Notes: a model not told the origin generated them from the sequence alone. 64,000 nucleotides of DNA from Candidatus Poribacteria bacterium (GCA_022826645.1 JAJDUM010000053.1:1-64000), one strand, 5' to 3'. Shown: positions 45,037-54,920, numbered from the stretch's first letter. Translations and numbers: made by a program.

Positions 45037-45822
45037 ATGGGAAATTCTGCGGTTCTACCTGATGATTTCGGAGATTACCTCACCATCGAAAACGCGCCAC
45101 AACGATTCAAAGAAGCATCAGAAGTAGCCCAAAAAGTCACCGCAGCGGGGGTTCAACTGTACCCCAATCTTGATCACGCTGCAATCTTTTGTGACCCGCC
45201 ATATATCGTCGCGGGACCGTTAAAACAACTCGGCTATATCTCCGGTTGGGATGCCCGTTGCTATCCCTCACCGGTCGACGAGTGTGACTATATCAACGTT
45301 TCGGCAAGATTGCCGGAGGACAGTGCAGAGCGAGGCAAAGGTTGGTTCGATTATGTCGCGGTTGTCCACCCTGTTGATAACCAAGCCCTGGATCATATGC
45401 TAAGTCAGGGGTATGGTAATCCGTTCATCCACCATTTAACGTGGGGCATTGTCCCACCGGAACGTAACGGCAAGAGCGATTTCGATTACGCGGGTCAGGT
45501 TGTGCGTTTTATGGTTAGCACCCGAACGGTGATTGCAGATGCTATAGGCGACGAACCCGGCACACTGGTTATCGCATTGCCCCAAGAAGTAATAGATCAC
45601 CCCGATTTCGCTGACACGGTTCCGAAATGGGTCGATGGATTAGAATCGGATCAGTATCAGGTCGAGTCGATGCAGGGCGGTGGATTCTTAATTCAGTTTT
45701 TCGTATTGACCGGCGGAAGAATTGAAGTTGCACTGCGATCTGAAACAACGCAGACATTCAACCCCAAAAGCGTCCACAAGATCTCCAGAGACGAAATCAG
45801 CGCGATCCAGGATGATGGATAA
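45037..45822 (+). CDS. Protein of unknown function
   Basis: 261 residues from ATG 45037, eight bases after TTGGAGG. No signal peptide or membrane segment. It has many aromatic and acidic residues (GYISGWDARCYPSPVDECDY, FIHHLTWGIVPPER). No family is recognised. It is followed 19 bp later by the ThuA gene, and a good promoter lies upstream, so the two probably form one transcript and act together, perhaps on a sugar derivative. Confidence 0.55.
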   Translation: MGNSAVLPDDFGDYLTIENAPQRFKEASEVAQKVTAAGVQLYPNLDHAAIFCDPPYIVAGPLKQLGYISGWDARCYPSPVDECDYINVSARLPEDSAERGKGWFDYVAVVHPVDNQALDHMLSQGYGNPFIHHLTWGIVPPERNGKSDFDYAGQVVRFMVSTRTVIADAIGDEPGTLVIALPQEVIDHPDFADTVPKWVDGLESDQYQVESMQGGGFLIQFFVLTGGRIEVALRSETTQTFNPKSVHKISRDEISAIQDDG

Positions 45823-45841
45823 ACCGTAAAGGAAAAATCAG

Positions 45842-46570
45842 ATGAGCAAACCGATCCGAGTTACTGTTTGGAACGAATATCGCCACGAAAAAACCAACGA
45901 GCAGATTGGGCAGATCTACCCTGATGGTATGCACAACGCAATCGGAAACTACTTAAAAGAGCAGTCGGGGTTTGAGGTGCGTACCGCGACGTTAGATGAG
46001 CCGGAACATGGTCTGACAGAAGCGGTTCTGGCCGAAACAGATGTCCTGATTTGGTGGGGTCACGGAGCACATGGAGAGGTATCGGACGAGGTTGTTGACA
46101 GAATGCACGTCCGTATCCTTGATGGCATGGGCTTAATCTGCTTGCACTCGTCTCACTACTCCAAGATTTTTACCAAGCTGATGGGAACATCGTGCAGCCT
46201 TAAATGGCGGGAATCGGGCGAGAAAGAGCGGCTCTGGGTTATAGAGCATGGCCACCCAATTGTGGAAGGGATCGGCGAGTATTTCGAGATTGAGCACGCA
46301 GAAATGTACGGTGAACCTTTCGATATCCCTGAACCGGACACATTGATTTTCGTCAGTTGGTTCCCGGGCGGCGAGGTATTCCGCAGCGGTTGTTGTTATC
46401 TCCGTGGCAAGGGAAAGATATTTTATTTTCGCCCCGGACACGAAACCTATCCAATTTATCACAATCCAGACGTTCTGCGCGTTATTGCTAATGCGGCGGG
46501 TTGGGCTGCACCGATTGACGGACCACAACCTGTTTTTGGACACTCACAACCGATAGAGAATCTGGAATAA
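45842..46570 (+). CDS. ThuA-domain protein
   Basis: 242 residues with the ThuA (class I glutamine-amidotransferase-like) pattern: [11 protein letters not shown] at the start, [15 protein letters not shown] near 66-80, [14 protein letters not shown] near 105, and a metal- or sugar-site stretch [15 protein letters not shown] near 150-165. ThuA proteins take part in trehalose or other disaccharide use, with 3-keto sugars a likely substrate. SD AAAGGA. The stop is two bases from that of the convergent gene at 46572. Confidence 0.85.
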   Translation: MSKPIRVTVWNEYRHEKTNEQIGQIYPDGMHNAIGNYLKEQSGFEVRTATLDEPEHGLTEAVLAETDVLIWWGHGAHGEVSDEVVDRMHVRILDGMGLICLHSSHYSKIFTKLMGTSCSLKWRESGEKERLWVIEHGHPIVEGIGEYFEIEHAEMYGEPFDIPEPDTLIFVSWFPGGEVFRSGCCYLRGKGKIFYFRPGHETYPIYHNPDVLRVIANAAGWAAPIDGPQPVFGHSQPIENLE

Positions 46571-46571
46571 G

Positions 46572-47618
46572 TTACGATGGCTGTGGGGAGTTAATGGAAG
46601 TTCCCCCTGATAGAACCTGTACATCATAAATTTCCTCCACACCTGTCTCATACCTGAGGTGTTCAACGATACGTCCTTCGGATAGAGACACGGCCACAAT
46701 GCCGCTGAAAAGTGCTTGATCGGAGATTGGCAGCGCTGCGAAGGTCGAACTTGACTTTCGCAGCTTTGACAGTCCCACAAACAGATAATCACCACAACGT
46801 GCCATTCCACGCACGAAGCCGGGCAGCTGTGCAACCACCTCGTACCCGCCCGTTTCTGGCTCGGCACGCACCAACTCACCCGTCCCGGAGAGCAGCAAGT
46901 AGAGTTTCCCGTCATAGACCCGCGGGGAGTGCGGCATAGGTAATCCTTCCAACACAATCTCTCCGCTGGAAACGTCCATCACAATCCCACCCGATATCCT
47001 GTTCTCACGCCAACCCTCAAACGTGTCCACCTCCCCAAACGCTGTCACATATTCAGGTTGACCGTCCACCATCGCCACACTGTTCAGATGGCAACGATCT
47101 TCCGGCGCTATATCGCTGACGAATGGAGGCCGCCATTGCGCTTCGAAACTGGAATCATTGTCTGCCAGAGACATTGATGAGAGGAGGGTGTTGATTGCCC
47201 ACAAGCCGTCCTTTCCCCAAGCGAGATCATGGGTGTCAATCTCTCCGCTAAAATAGGTTTTCTCAGGGACATAGGTGTCTTCTGCCGCGCCGACCAGAAT
47301 ACCTGAATCGACATGCTGTGACTCAGGGGATCCCGTTTGGTAGACGCTGTTTCCAACTGCGCCGGTCACTGAAGTATTGGTAAGGACTACGACCTCCTCC
47401 CGTGTGGCTACCGCAATGCGCTGATCGGAAACCGCCAATCCCATCGGTCGAGGAAAATCCAAGGCGTGCTGCTCAATCTTGTCCGGGCTTGTGGCGCGGA
47501 TAAAGATAACCTTACCCGCTTGATAGGTGCTAAAGACCAGCGTACACCCCAATTGCCAGAGCAGTTTAGGTAGAGTTGGCGAATGGGCGTAACGGAACGA
47601 AGTAGGCAGTGCTTGCAT
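46572..47618 (-). CDS. TIGR03032 family protein
   Basis: 348 residues, ATG after GGAGGCG. The family is recognised by FSTYQAGKVIFIRA, PRPMGLAVSDQRIAVAT, the block IDTHDLAWGKDGLWAINTL, RWRPPFVSDIAPEDRCHLNS-type sequence, and MPHSPRVYDGKLYLLLSGTGEL. It is a beta-propeller-like protein of unknown activity; some members sit with TPR and sulfotransferase genes. It is last in a leftward group of four. Residues 81-90 (TSVTGAVGNS) are encoded by DNA matching a dispersed repeat core. Confidence 0.8.
   Translation of the reverse strand: MQALPTSFRYAHSPTLPKLLWQLGCTLVFSTYQAGKVIFIRATSPDKIEQHALDFPRPMGLAVSDQRIAVATREEVVVLTNTSVTGAVGNSVYQTGSPESQHVDSGILVGAAEDTYVPEKTYFSGEIDTHDLAWGKDGLWAINTLLSSMSLADNDSSFEAQWRPPFVSDIAPEDRCHLNSVAMVDGQPEYVTAFGEVDTFEGWRENRISGGIVMDVSSGEIVLEGLPMPHSPRVYDGKLYLLLSGTGELVRAEPETGGYEVVAQLPGFVRGMARCGDYLFVGLSKLRKSSSTFAALPISDQALFSGIVAVSLSEGRIVEHLRYETGVEEIYDVQVLSGGTSINSPQPS
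47339..47366. repeat. Dispersed-repeat core inside coding sequence
   Basis: GGTAGACGCTGTTTCCAACTGCGCCGGT (28 nt) differs by one base over its first 25 from 832-856 of the family 2 copy (GTAGGCGCTGTTTCCAACTG...). It is in frame within the TIGR03032 gene, in a loop before the conserved THDLAWG block. Confidence 0.5.
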
Positions 47619-47690
47619 AGGATTTCGCCTCCGTCGTCTGACATCATAAAGTGTCGCTGTTTCCAGAGACTTTTCGACACACTTCCTGCG

Positions 47691-49751
47691 TTAGTGAATC
47701 GGTGATCTCTCTACAAGGACAGGGGTTTGGGAAGAGGTTAATGTCGTGTTTTGCACTTCACGAAAATCTATAGTTTTGAGGCTCATCTTGGACAACTGGT
47801 AGATCCTGGACCACTCAGCCTTCTTCGGCTCTATAAGTGCCTCTATGTTGATCGGTTCACTTGCTATGGATTCTGGTCCGCCGTGCAGTAACAGCGTATA
47901 AGTCGAGGTGTCTGTCGAAAGCTGTAAAGCCTTAAAACCGTTCACCTGCTTCAATTCAAGTTGATGCTTTGAAAACTTCCGCGGTTGGCTGTACAGGATC
48001 GTGTTGAGCGATTGCAGGACCGAACTTGTGGGACGCGGATTGCAAAGTGTATCAAGCAGCCCATGTGTAATATCCATCGTCCGATCGAAATCGCTAAGAG
48101 GTTCAAAGTAGATACGACTCCCCGGCAGCATACCCACGACAAGCAGTGCTTCCGCCGCCAGGTTTGCGTTGGTGTGGTCATCTGTTGCCGAGAATTCAAG
48201 ACTGAAATCTACGTTCGAAATCTGGCTGAGAGGACTTATTTCCACAATTTTCTGAATCTGATCGGACAGTGGTTCGCTGTTATTTAGTTTGCAAATGACC
48301 CTCTCCACCTTCACTCGGTTTTCTGCCAGAGATTCGTTAAGCACCGCAATTTCCCCGGGTGTGACCCCAAGACGAAAGCGGGGAAACTGCTTTCCCGAAG
48401 TAACCTCTCTGCACACAATTGGTGATAACGTCACGGACAGATCAAAGCGTTCCTTAATGACTTTGATGCTATCAATACACTTCTCCGATGGAAAAAACTC
48501 TCCCGGCGTTTGGATTTCTAATCCGTCAATCCTTGGCTCAACTTGAGACACCGCATCTATAATATTGACCTCTTCAGAGAGAATGGCAATGGCACTAAGA
48601 TTCACACCCTCCTTGCGCAAGATCTCCAGACGACTCGCCTGAAAAGAGTCCTGGAAATCTGTCAATGGCGCACGGAGATATTCAACCCCCATTTGAACGC
48701 AGGAAAGTAGTGGGTAGTCATTTCTCACTTTCTCCCGTATCGCAGCGGGCCAAGCACGCGGGATTTCGGCAACCGTTGCCAACGGTTGACTCAGTGTGAC
48801 ACCCAGCGGAGAGTGGGGTAGCGTACCGCTCACGCGTGTGATGAGCCGCTGTTCCGTACTTGGTAGAGTCTTTTCAGCACCAGCTGTCCGAATAAAATGG
48901 ATATCCGTTTTCTCGGCTCTCACTCTCATCAAATAAAATCCGAATTTTGGGACATCATTTCGTCCGCGTTCAGGGGGAGGCGGACCAGCAAACAGACAAG
49001 AAAACCCGGGACGGGTAAAGACGGGGGAGGCTAAAACCGCGTATCGGGTCCCCACAAGGTGATCAAAGAAGGCGAAGTGAACGTGTCCAGCGATGAGCAT
49101 TTCGACTTTGTAGACCCGCGCCAGATCGAGCAGCCAAGTCCTTGCAGGATTTGCGATATTATCATAGTGCCCGATCGAAGGTTCGGTTTCATCGAACAGA
49201 TAGGGCGGCAGGTGTAGGACTATGAATAGGCGTTTGATCGCATTCTCCGCTAAGTCTTTTTCTACCCATGCCTCCTGTTCCATAGCATCGGGGAGTTTAC
49301 TATTCATGATTTGTGAATTGAGTACCACAAAATGGCAATCACCTTGATCAAAGCTGTACCACGACTTTCCGAACGTTTGATGATACCAGTCCAACACCTC
49401 TCGGCTAACGGGCGAAGCGGGGGCGGTCGGATCGGGCTTATCGCCGATGTCATGATTTCCCGCAACATAATAAGGCTCAATCCGACATGCGCGCACCTGC
49501 TCAAGCGATTCGTCCATCGACTTATAAAAACTCTCTAAGTTATCGGGATATTCCTGAACCATATCCCCGTTATGGAGGACGAATTGAGGTTCAAGTGCCG
49601 CTGCCATACGGAGGGCGATTTCTCGGCGAGTGGATTGCTTACGACGGTTTTCAAATTCGAGCGATGCACCGCCGGGGTCGAGCATATAGTGGGAATCGGA
49701 GATAACGACGAATTCAAAGAGTGCCTTCGGCAAAAAGGATTTGTTAAACAT
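47691..49751 (-). CDS. Calcineurin-like metallophosphoesterase fused to unknown C-terminal domain
   Basis: 686 residues. Residues 10-270 form the phosphoesterase with all metal ligands: Asp19 and His21 (ISDSHY), Asp63 (HNGDMV), Asn99-His100-Asp101 (AGNHD), His180 (VLHLPPYLF), and His223 and His225 (AGHVHFAF). Residues about 340-640 show alternating strands and helices (for example DGLEIQTPGEFFPSEK, RFRLGVTPGEIAVLNE), suggesting a TIM-barrel-like domain; I know no named family for it. No signal peptide. It lies between the TonB-dependent receptor and TIGR03032 genes with short gaps (47 and 72 bp). Confidence 0.82.
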   Translation of the reverse strand: MFNKSFLPKALFEFVVISDSHYMLDPGGASLEFENRRKQSTRREIALRMAAALEPQFVLHNGDMVQEYPDNLESFYKSMDESLEQVRACRIEPYYVAGNHDIGDKPDPTAPASPVSREVLDWYHQTFGKSWYSFDQGDCHFVVLNSQIMNSKLPDAMEQEAWVEKDLAENAIKRLFIVLHLPPYLFDETEPSIGHYDNIANPARTWLLDLARVYKVEMLIAGHVHFAFFDHLVGTRYAVLASPVFTRPGFSCLFAGPPPPERGRNDVPKFGFYLMRVRAEKTDIHFIRTAGAEKTLPSTEQRLITRVSGTLPHSPLGVTLSQPLATVAEIPRAWPAAIREKVRNDYPLLSCVQMGVEYLRAPLTDFQDSFQASRLEILRKEGVNLSAIAILSEEVNIIDAVSQVEPRIDGLEIQTPGEFFPSEKCIDSIKVIKERFDLSVTLSPIVCREVTSGKQFPRFRLGVTPGEIAVLNESLAENRVKVERVICKLNNSEPLSDQIQKIVEISPLSQISNVDFSLEFSATDDHTNANLAAEALLVVGMLPGSRIYFEPLSDFDRTMDITHGLLDTLCNPRPTSSVLQSLNTILYSQPRKFSKHQLELKQVNGFKALQLSTDTSTYTLLLHGGPESIASEPINIEALIEPKKAEWSRIYQLSKMSLKTIDFREVQNTTLTSSQTPVLVERSPIH

Positions 49752-49798
49752 TTCTTATTGGCAAGTTTCGGAGAACTGACAGGGAACCACGGTATTGT

Positions 49799-52033
49799 TC
49801 AGAAACGTCGCACCACCTCCAGTCCCCAGAACCGGGGTTCATTGACAAAGCTGGTCAGGTTGTTGAAGTCGATGCCGCCGGTGGGAGAGGTATCGTTGAG
49901 GATATTGCGTCCTATAACCGCCACTTCCGTGTCGCCGTAAGGCAGTAGACAAGCCAGACGAAGGCCACCCTCCAAGAGCGAATCATCGGCGTATTCTACG
50001 GAATCGTAGAGAAAGAACCGTACACGACTCCGATACGCCCAATCTGTAGAAGCGATCAGGCGCACACCCCCCGGAAGATCAAGCGCATAACGCAGCGTCA
50101 CATCTGCTATCCAACCCGGCGCCTGCGGCAGACTGTTACCGTCGATAGAAAAAGTTCCTTCAGCAGATGCGGGCGAATCCAGAACCGTGCACGGCGCACC
50201 GCAGCCCTGTATAGCCAAATCCGGATCGTCAAGGCGCGTTTGGTTATAGCTGAGTCCCGCCGTAACCTCTAATGCGGTGCTCGGTGCGAAGACTAACTCT
50301 GTTTCAACACCGCGCCCAATGGTGCTTTCAGCGTTTAACAGGCGGTTGAAATTGGTCTCTCCACCGACCGCAGTGAGTTGCTGATCCTGCATAAAGTAGT
50401 GGAATATAGCTGTATCCAAGTGCAGGCGCTGTCCCCATAAGCGCAATTTTGTACCGCCTTCGACTGACAGAATAGTTTCCGTGTCCGCCACCGTTACCTC
50501 ATTGCCGAATAACAGGCGTCCTTGTATGCTGGGAGCACGAAACCCGCGCGCTGCACGTAGATATGTCTGCACATTCGGAGTGATCCGATAACGTAGACTC
50601 AGATCTCCGCTCCACACTGTGGCTTGCGGATTCTCTTGGATGGGACCGAGCGGACCTGCCTCCGTAACAGCGGGAGCCTCGTCCCGCCACGCTGTGTAGT
50701 CCTTCGTGTCATGAGACAATCGTAAGCCCGTTCCCAGTTCCAGATCTTCCATTAATCGAATGGTCGATGCTACAAACGCTGCCCCTGCGGTGGCGAGTTG
50801 CTCTTGACGCACCTTCCCATCTTGCTCGCCTCCAGCCAAGGTATTGTAGTTGAAATCCTCCATCTCGACAAACTCGCGGAAATAGTACAGACCGAACTGA
50901 TAGGCAAAACGGTAGCGTTCTGTGCTCACCAAGCGGACCTCTTGACTGAACTGGCGCAACTTAGGAATGCCGGACGCGGTTTCGGAAGGAAAAGGAATCT
51001 CACCGGGACCACTCTGCGGGGTGAAGATAGCGCCATATCCGCCGTCGATGTCTCCGCGCGAAAAGGTGGTGAGTCGCTCCATCCCCGTCAGTGAAACCAG
51101 CTGGAAATCCCCTATGTCGTAACGGATCTCAGCCGCCAAGCCCTGTGTGCTCAAGGTCTGTTCATTCCGCCCGTCGTGCGCGATACGAGTTCGGTCAAAA
51201 TCTGACACGAAATCTCCCTGCCCCTTCGACAGGGTATTGGCGCGAAACAGACGGGCAGTACCGTCGAGATCGCGGGCATGGAGCTTGACCCATGCTTCCA
51301 GTTCCGGGGTAGGTGTCCACAAAAACTGTAGGCGTCCCGCCATATCCCGATATCCGCCCACGGCATCATCTTCGCCTGTGTGTGCGTTATCTATCCAGTC
51401 GCCCCGGCGCTGGTCGAGCAGCGATAGTCTAGCGGACAGCACCGACGGAACGATGGGACCAGACAACGCACCCTCAAAATTACTGCTACTAAACTGACCA
51501 TAACTCAACCGACCATACGCTTCCAATGTCTGTGTGGGACGGGCGGATTCAAACTTAACAATACCCGCGGGCGTATTGCGCCCAAACAGTGTGCCTTGTG
51601 GTCCGCGTAGTACCTCAATTCGATCCAGATCAAAAGCGGGAAATCCCTTTAACAGCGCATTCTCGAGCACAATTCCATCGTAAAGGACGGAGACTGGCTG
51701 CGAAGCATTGAGGTCAAAATCCGTATTGCCTAAACCTCGGATATAGAAGCGAGGGAAGACACGCCCAAACGACGATTCCATCTGCAAACTCGGCGTACGG
51801 TTCGACAGGAAACGCACATCCATACCAGATGAGCGCAAAGCGTCGGATTTTTCGCCCTGCAGCGTCGAAATGGAGAGCGGCACATCAAAAGACTGTTGCT
51901 CACGTTTTTGGGCAGTAACCACGACCTCCTCCATCATAACAACCTCTTCGATCTCTTCATCGGCAAGAACTGTGATGGATGTACATAACATCGCCGAGAA
52001 AGCCAAAGCACACAACCGCCTACCAAAACCCAT
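49799..52033 (-). CDS. TonB-dependent outer-membrane receptor
   Basis: 744 residues from ATG 52033, seven bases after GGAGGA; the longer frame overlaps the upstream gene. A signal peptide spans residues 1-24 (LCALAFSAMLCTSITVLA). The TonB box/early plug is EEVVVTAQKREQ, then the plug motifs FYIRGLGNTDFD, VLYDGIVLENAL and RIEVLRGPQGTLFGRNTPAG. The barrel ends in an aromatic terminus (EVVRRF). This is the VVVTAQKR subgroup. It lies 34 bp after the ThDP enzyme gene. A ligand cannot be deduced. Confidence 0.9.
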   Translation of the reverse strand: MGFGRRLCALAFSAMLCTSITVLADEEIEEVVMMEEVVVTAQKREQQSFDVPLSISTLQGEKSDALRSSGMDVRFLSNRTPSLQMESSFGRVFPRFYIRGLGNTDFDLNASQPVSVLYDGIVLENALLKGFPAFDLDRIEVLRGPQGTLFGRNTPAGIVKFESARPTQTLEAYGRLSYGQFSSSNFEGALSGPIVPSVLSARLSLLDQRRGDWIDNAHTGEDDAVGGYRDMAGRLQFLWTPTPELEAWVKLHARDLDGTARLFRANTLSKGQGDFVSDFDRTRIAHDGRNEQTLSTQGLAAEIRYDIGDFQLVSLTGMERLTTFSRGDIDGGYGAIFTPQSGPGEIPFPSETASGIPKLRQFSQEVRLVSTERYRFAYQFGLYYFREFVEMEDFNYNTLAGGEQDGKVRQEQLATAGAAFVASTIRLMEDLELGTGLRLSHDTKDYTAWRDEAPAVTEAGPLGPIQENPQATVWSGDLSLRYRITPNVQTYLRAARGFRAPSIQGRLLFGNEVTVADTETILSVEGGTKLRLWGQRLHLDTAIFHYFMQDQQLTAVGGETNFNRLLNAESTIGRGVETELVFAPSTALEVTAGLSYNQTRLDDPDLAIQGCGAPCTVLDSPASAEGTFSIDGNSLPQAPGWIADVTLRYALDLPGGVRLIASTDWAYRSRVRFFLYDSVEYADDSLLEGGLRLACLLPYGDTEVAVIGRNILNDTSPTGGIDFNNLTSFVNEPRFWGLEVVRRF

Positions 52034-52067
52034 ATTTTTCCTCCGAAACTGAACGTCAACATTTTTC

Positions 52068-53801
52068 CTACATCTGCCAGCCCTGATGCCATTCGGAATC
52101 ATGTCCAATCCCTTCTCGCGCCACAACGACATCAAGTAGATACGGTCGATTTTCTTTGGTGGTACAGTTAATCCCTCGCTTGAGTGCCGATTCCAACTCT
52201 GACGGATCGGTAACCCGTTCGCCATCTACACCCTGAGAGCGAGCAAGACCAGCGTAATCAATTGAGGGACCTCCAAGGAAAAGTCCGGGATATTTGCCCT
52301 CCTGCACCATCTGGCTGTCCGGCATCTCCCGCGCCCAATTTATCCGCACCACCTGATAACTCTCGTTATTCGAAACAACTGTCAGCACAGGGGTCTTATA
52401 CCGAGCCATCGACCAGAATCCCGCTGCACTATAGGTGAGCGAACCATCGCCGATGCTCAACACGACGGGCCTCTCGTCTCCGATTCCGATCTTTGCGCCG
52501 ATCGCACCGCCGACCGCCCATCCGAGCGAGCCGCCACCGCCGCCGAACCGCCACATCTGTTCATGTCCAAACGGCAGCAGTGTTGTGCGAGCCGTTGGAT
52601 TTTCGCCAATGATTATCGAGTCTTTTGGCAGGAGCGTTGCCATCTGTGCTTCTAACAGACTGGGGTGAATCACCTCGTCGTCCGCATGTTCCCGCACCAC
52701 CGCCTCCTCGCGTTCAAGCAGACGTTTTGCGTAGGTTGAGACTTTGGCGCGCTGGTTCCGCCACAATTCAATGGTATCCGCCCCGTACAGGTTGGTGATC
52801 GCCTCACAAAGAAGGGGTAAAGTATCCTTTAGGTTACATTGGGCAGCCAGATCGAGTGGGTAATGTCGTCCCATCAGCGTTGGGTTAGGACCAATCTGTA
52901 TCACAGTCGGCTCCTCCGCACCCCCATGAAGCCCTCGGCAACCGACCATGAACAGGAGATCGGGCTGCAGCCCTGTTACTTCAGAAAATTCCTTTTCCAC
53001 GGGGTAGCCACCGCAGGACAACGGATGGTGCGTCGGGAAGTTAGCGTTGGTTTGCCGACTACTGAAAACCGGTGCGCCAATCAATTCCGCCAGCTGTATC
53101 GCTTCGGCTTGTGCGTTTTGGTTCCAGACATCATCGCCAAACATCAAGGCAGGGCAGCTACACTCGCCCAGTTTCCGTGCAATCGCTTCAATAGTTTGAG
53201 GGCGTGCCGCTCCCGGACCTTCAATCCGATAACCTGCGCCTTCTCCGATCTCCGCCTCAAGGCCCTCCTGCTGGAACAGATTCGCGTTGACCGAAATAAA
53301 AACAGGACCCGTGGGTGGGTTCGTCGCCTCCCGCATTGCTCTCGCTGTTGCGACCGTAAGCGCCTCCGGTTGATAGCTCACTTGATAGGCACAACGTGCC
53401 TCTTTGGTCACACCGCGCATCAACTCCGCCTGACTCAGGCCCGGAAAGGGTGTTAACCCTCGAAAATCCTGGACCTCCATTGTCCAATCTCCAGCGATGA
53501 CAACTACCGCCGACCCCGCCATCTGGGCGTTGTAGAGCTGACCCGCCATCTGAAGCGAACCGCCGGTCACGTGGGCGATAGCCACCCCTACTTTGCCACT
53601 GGTACGATAGTACCCATCCGCCATGGCGGAAACTAGTCCCTCGTGCTTCGCCATAGCAATCCTCAAATCTCCGTCCTCCGCGACAGCTGCAAATAGTCCC
53701 GTTTCTGCCGAGCCAGGATTGGTGAAAAGATATTCGACGCCGCACTCCTTGAGCATTTTGGTTAGAATCATACCGCCTGTACCGCTAATCGTTTTTCGCA
53801 T
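52068..53801 (-). CDS. ThDP-dependent enzyme of acetolactate synthase/benzoylformate decarboxylase type
   Basis: 577 residues. The catalytic Glu54 is in AKHEGLVSAMADGYYR; the ThDP-Mg motif is GDGSLTYSAAGFW...VVSNNES near 440-468. GGGGSLGWAVGGAIGAKI precedes it. FTNPGSAETGLFAAV at the start and AMREATNPPTGPVFISV in the middle are typical of this superfamily. There is no regulatory subunit gene nearby, so a decarboxylase or carboligase is more likely than acetolactate synthase for isoleucine/valine. It opens the four-gene leftward group and has its own promoter. Confidence 0.85.
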   Translation of the reverse strand: MRKTISGTGGMILTKMLKECGVEYLFTNPGSAETGLFAAVAEDGDLRIAMAKHEGLVSAMADGYYRTSGKVGVAIAHVTGGSLQMAGQLYNAQMAGSAVVVIAGDWTMEVQDFRGLTPFPGLSQAELMRGVTKEARCAYQVSYQPEALTVATARAMREATNPPTGPVFISVNANLFQQEGLEAEIGEGAGYRIEGPGAARPQTIEAIARKLGECSCPALMFGDDVWNQNAQAEAIQLAELIGAPVFSSRQTNANFPTHHPLSCGGYPVEKEFSEVTGLQPDLLFMVGCRGLHGGAEEPTVIQIGPNPTLMGRHYPLDLAAQCNLKDTLPLLCEAITNLYGADTIELWRNQRAKVSTYAKRLLEREEAVVREHADDEVIHPSLLEAQMATLLPKDSIIIGENPTARTTLLPFGHEQMWRFGGGGGSLGWAVGGAIGAKIGIGDERPVVLSIGDGSLTYSAAGFWSMARYKTPVLTVVSNNESYQVVRINWAREMPDSQMVQEGKYPGLFLGGPSIDYAGLARSQGVDGERVTDPSELESALKRGINCTTKENRPYLLDVVVAREGIGHDSEWHQGWQM

Positions 53802-53856
53802 TGAGTCCTCCGGTATGTCTGAAAAATGGGTTTATGATTCGGTTCTGTTTTCGGGT

Positions 53857-53885
53857 ATAATAGCAAAGTCCCCCCAATTCTGCAA
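53857..53885 (-). promoter_or_regulatory. Sigma70-type promoter of ThDP/receptor group
   Basis: Minus strand: TTGCAG (53885-53880), 17 bp, TATTAT (53862-53857), 56 bp before the ATG at 53801. Confidence 0.5.
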
Positions 53886-54051
53886 CGATAAAGTCGCACG
53901 TCTCATAGATGGCTCTTGAGGATAAAAAAGGGCGAGTAAATTTTTGTCTCTTTTCGCTATGACAATCGGTTATAATGGAAAAAGATCTATTATCGAATCC
54001 CAACCTTTTTGCTTGGGAGAACTTCCCCATTTGGTAAGGAGCGCATCAGAC

Positions 54052-54912
54052 ATGAAATTGATTCTCAGTAGAAAAGGATTCGATTCACAATCAGGAGGCT
54101 GTCCCAGTCCTATTTTCCCTGACGGTACGCTGTATTCTCTGCCAATACCTTACGACCCGTCAGAAATCACCTATGGAGATCTTTGGCATGGCGACACGAA
54201 TATTGGGGCGGTGGTTGCAAATCTCACCCACGACAGGTTTGGAGCCACGACCCCTGCCCACTTAGACCCGGATATCAATCGCTCCGCTTTCTCGCCACGA
54301 AAAAAGGGTTGGCGACCCCTATTTGGTCAGTCAGGCGCAGCCCAAGGTCATCTGTGCAACCAAGATGTAAAAGACAAGGATTTGTTCCTGTTTTTCGGAA
54401 TCTTCCGAAAGGTTGAGAAAACTTCTGGAAGGTGGTGCTTTGTAAAAGGAACGCAGCCAAAACACATCCTTTGGGGTTGGCTTCAGATTGGCGAAATTCG
54501 CAAGGTCGATGAAATACCAAAGGAGGCTCTTCCATGGGCGCGCTACCATCCACACCTACATCCCTCACGGGGCAAACATCGCAGTAATACACTCTATATT
54601 GCGTCTGGGCAACTAGACTTAGGTGGTGGACCGATAGCACCGGGTGCGGGGTGTTTCCCAAAGTTTCACGAACGGTTGGTGTTGACAGATCCAGAAGGAT
54701 CCGGGGTGACCGATTGGCGCTTACCTCGGTCTTTCTACCCTGATAACGGCAAGACCCGACTTACCTACCACCCTAAACTTGACCGCTGGAATCATAATGA
54801 GGAGTATGCCTACCTGCGAAGCGTTGGTCGGGGACAGGAATTTGTTTTAGATCTCGATCAATATCCCGGTGTAACGGATTGGCTTGTGCAAACCATCTTT
54901 ACCTGTGACTAG
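54052..54912 (+). CDS. Nmad3-like protein (nucleotide-modification-associated domain 3)
   Basis: 286 residues from ATG 54052, eleven bases after AAGGAG; the upstream frame does not fit the family. The opening MKLILSRKGFDSQSGGCPSP and IFPDGTLYSLPIP match Nmad3. So do the DPDINRSAF, GQSGAAQGHL and FFGIFRKVE blocks and the HPHLHPSRGKHRSNTLYI stretch. Nmad3 is predicted to link with modified DNA bases, mostly in phages and defence loci. Here it is a lone gene, divergent from the ThDP group. A TATAAT at 53971-53976 is a possible -10. Confidence 0.75.
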   Translation: MKLILSRKGFDSQSGGCPSPIFPDGTLYSLPIPYDPSEITYGDLWHGDTNIGAVVANLTHDRFGATTPAHLDPDINRSAFSPRKKGWRPLFGQSGAAQGHLCNQDVKDKDLFLFFGIFRKVEKTSGRWCFVKGTQPKHILWGWLQIGEIRKVDEIPKEALPWARYHPHLHPSRGKHRSNTLYIASGQLDLGGGPIAPGAGCFPKFHERLVLTDPEGSGVTDWRLPRSFYPDNGKTRLTYHPKLDRWNHNEEYAYLRSVGRGQEFVLDLDQYPGVTDWLVQTIFTCD

Positions 54913-54920
54913 TACTGTGA

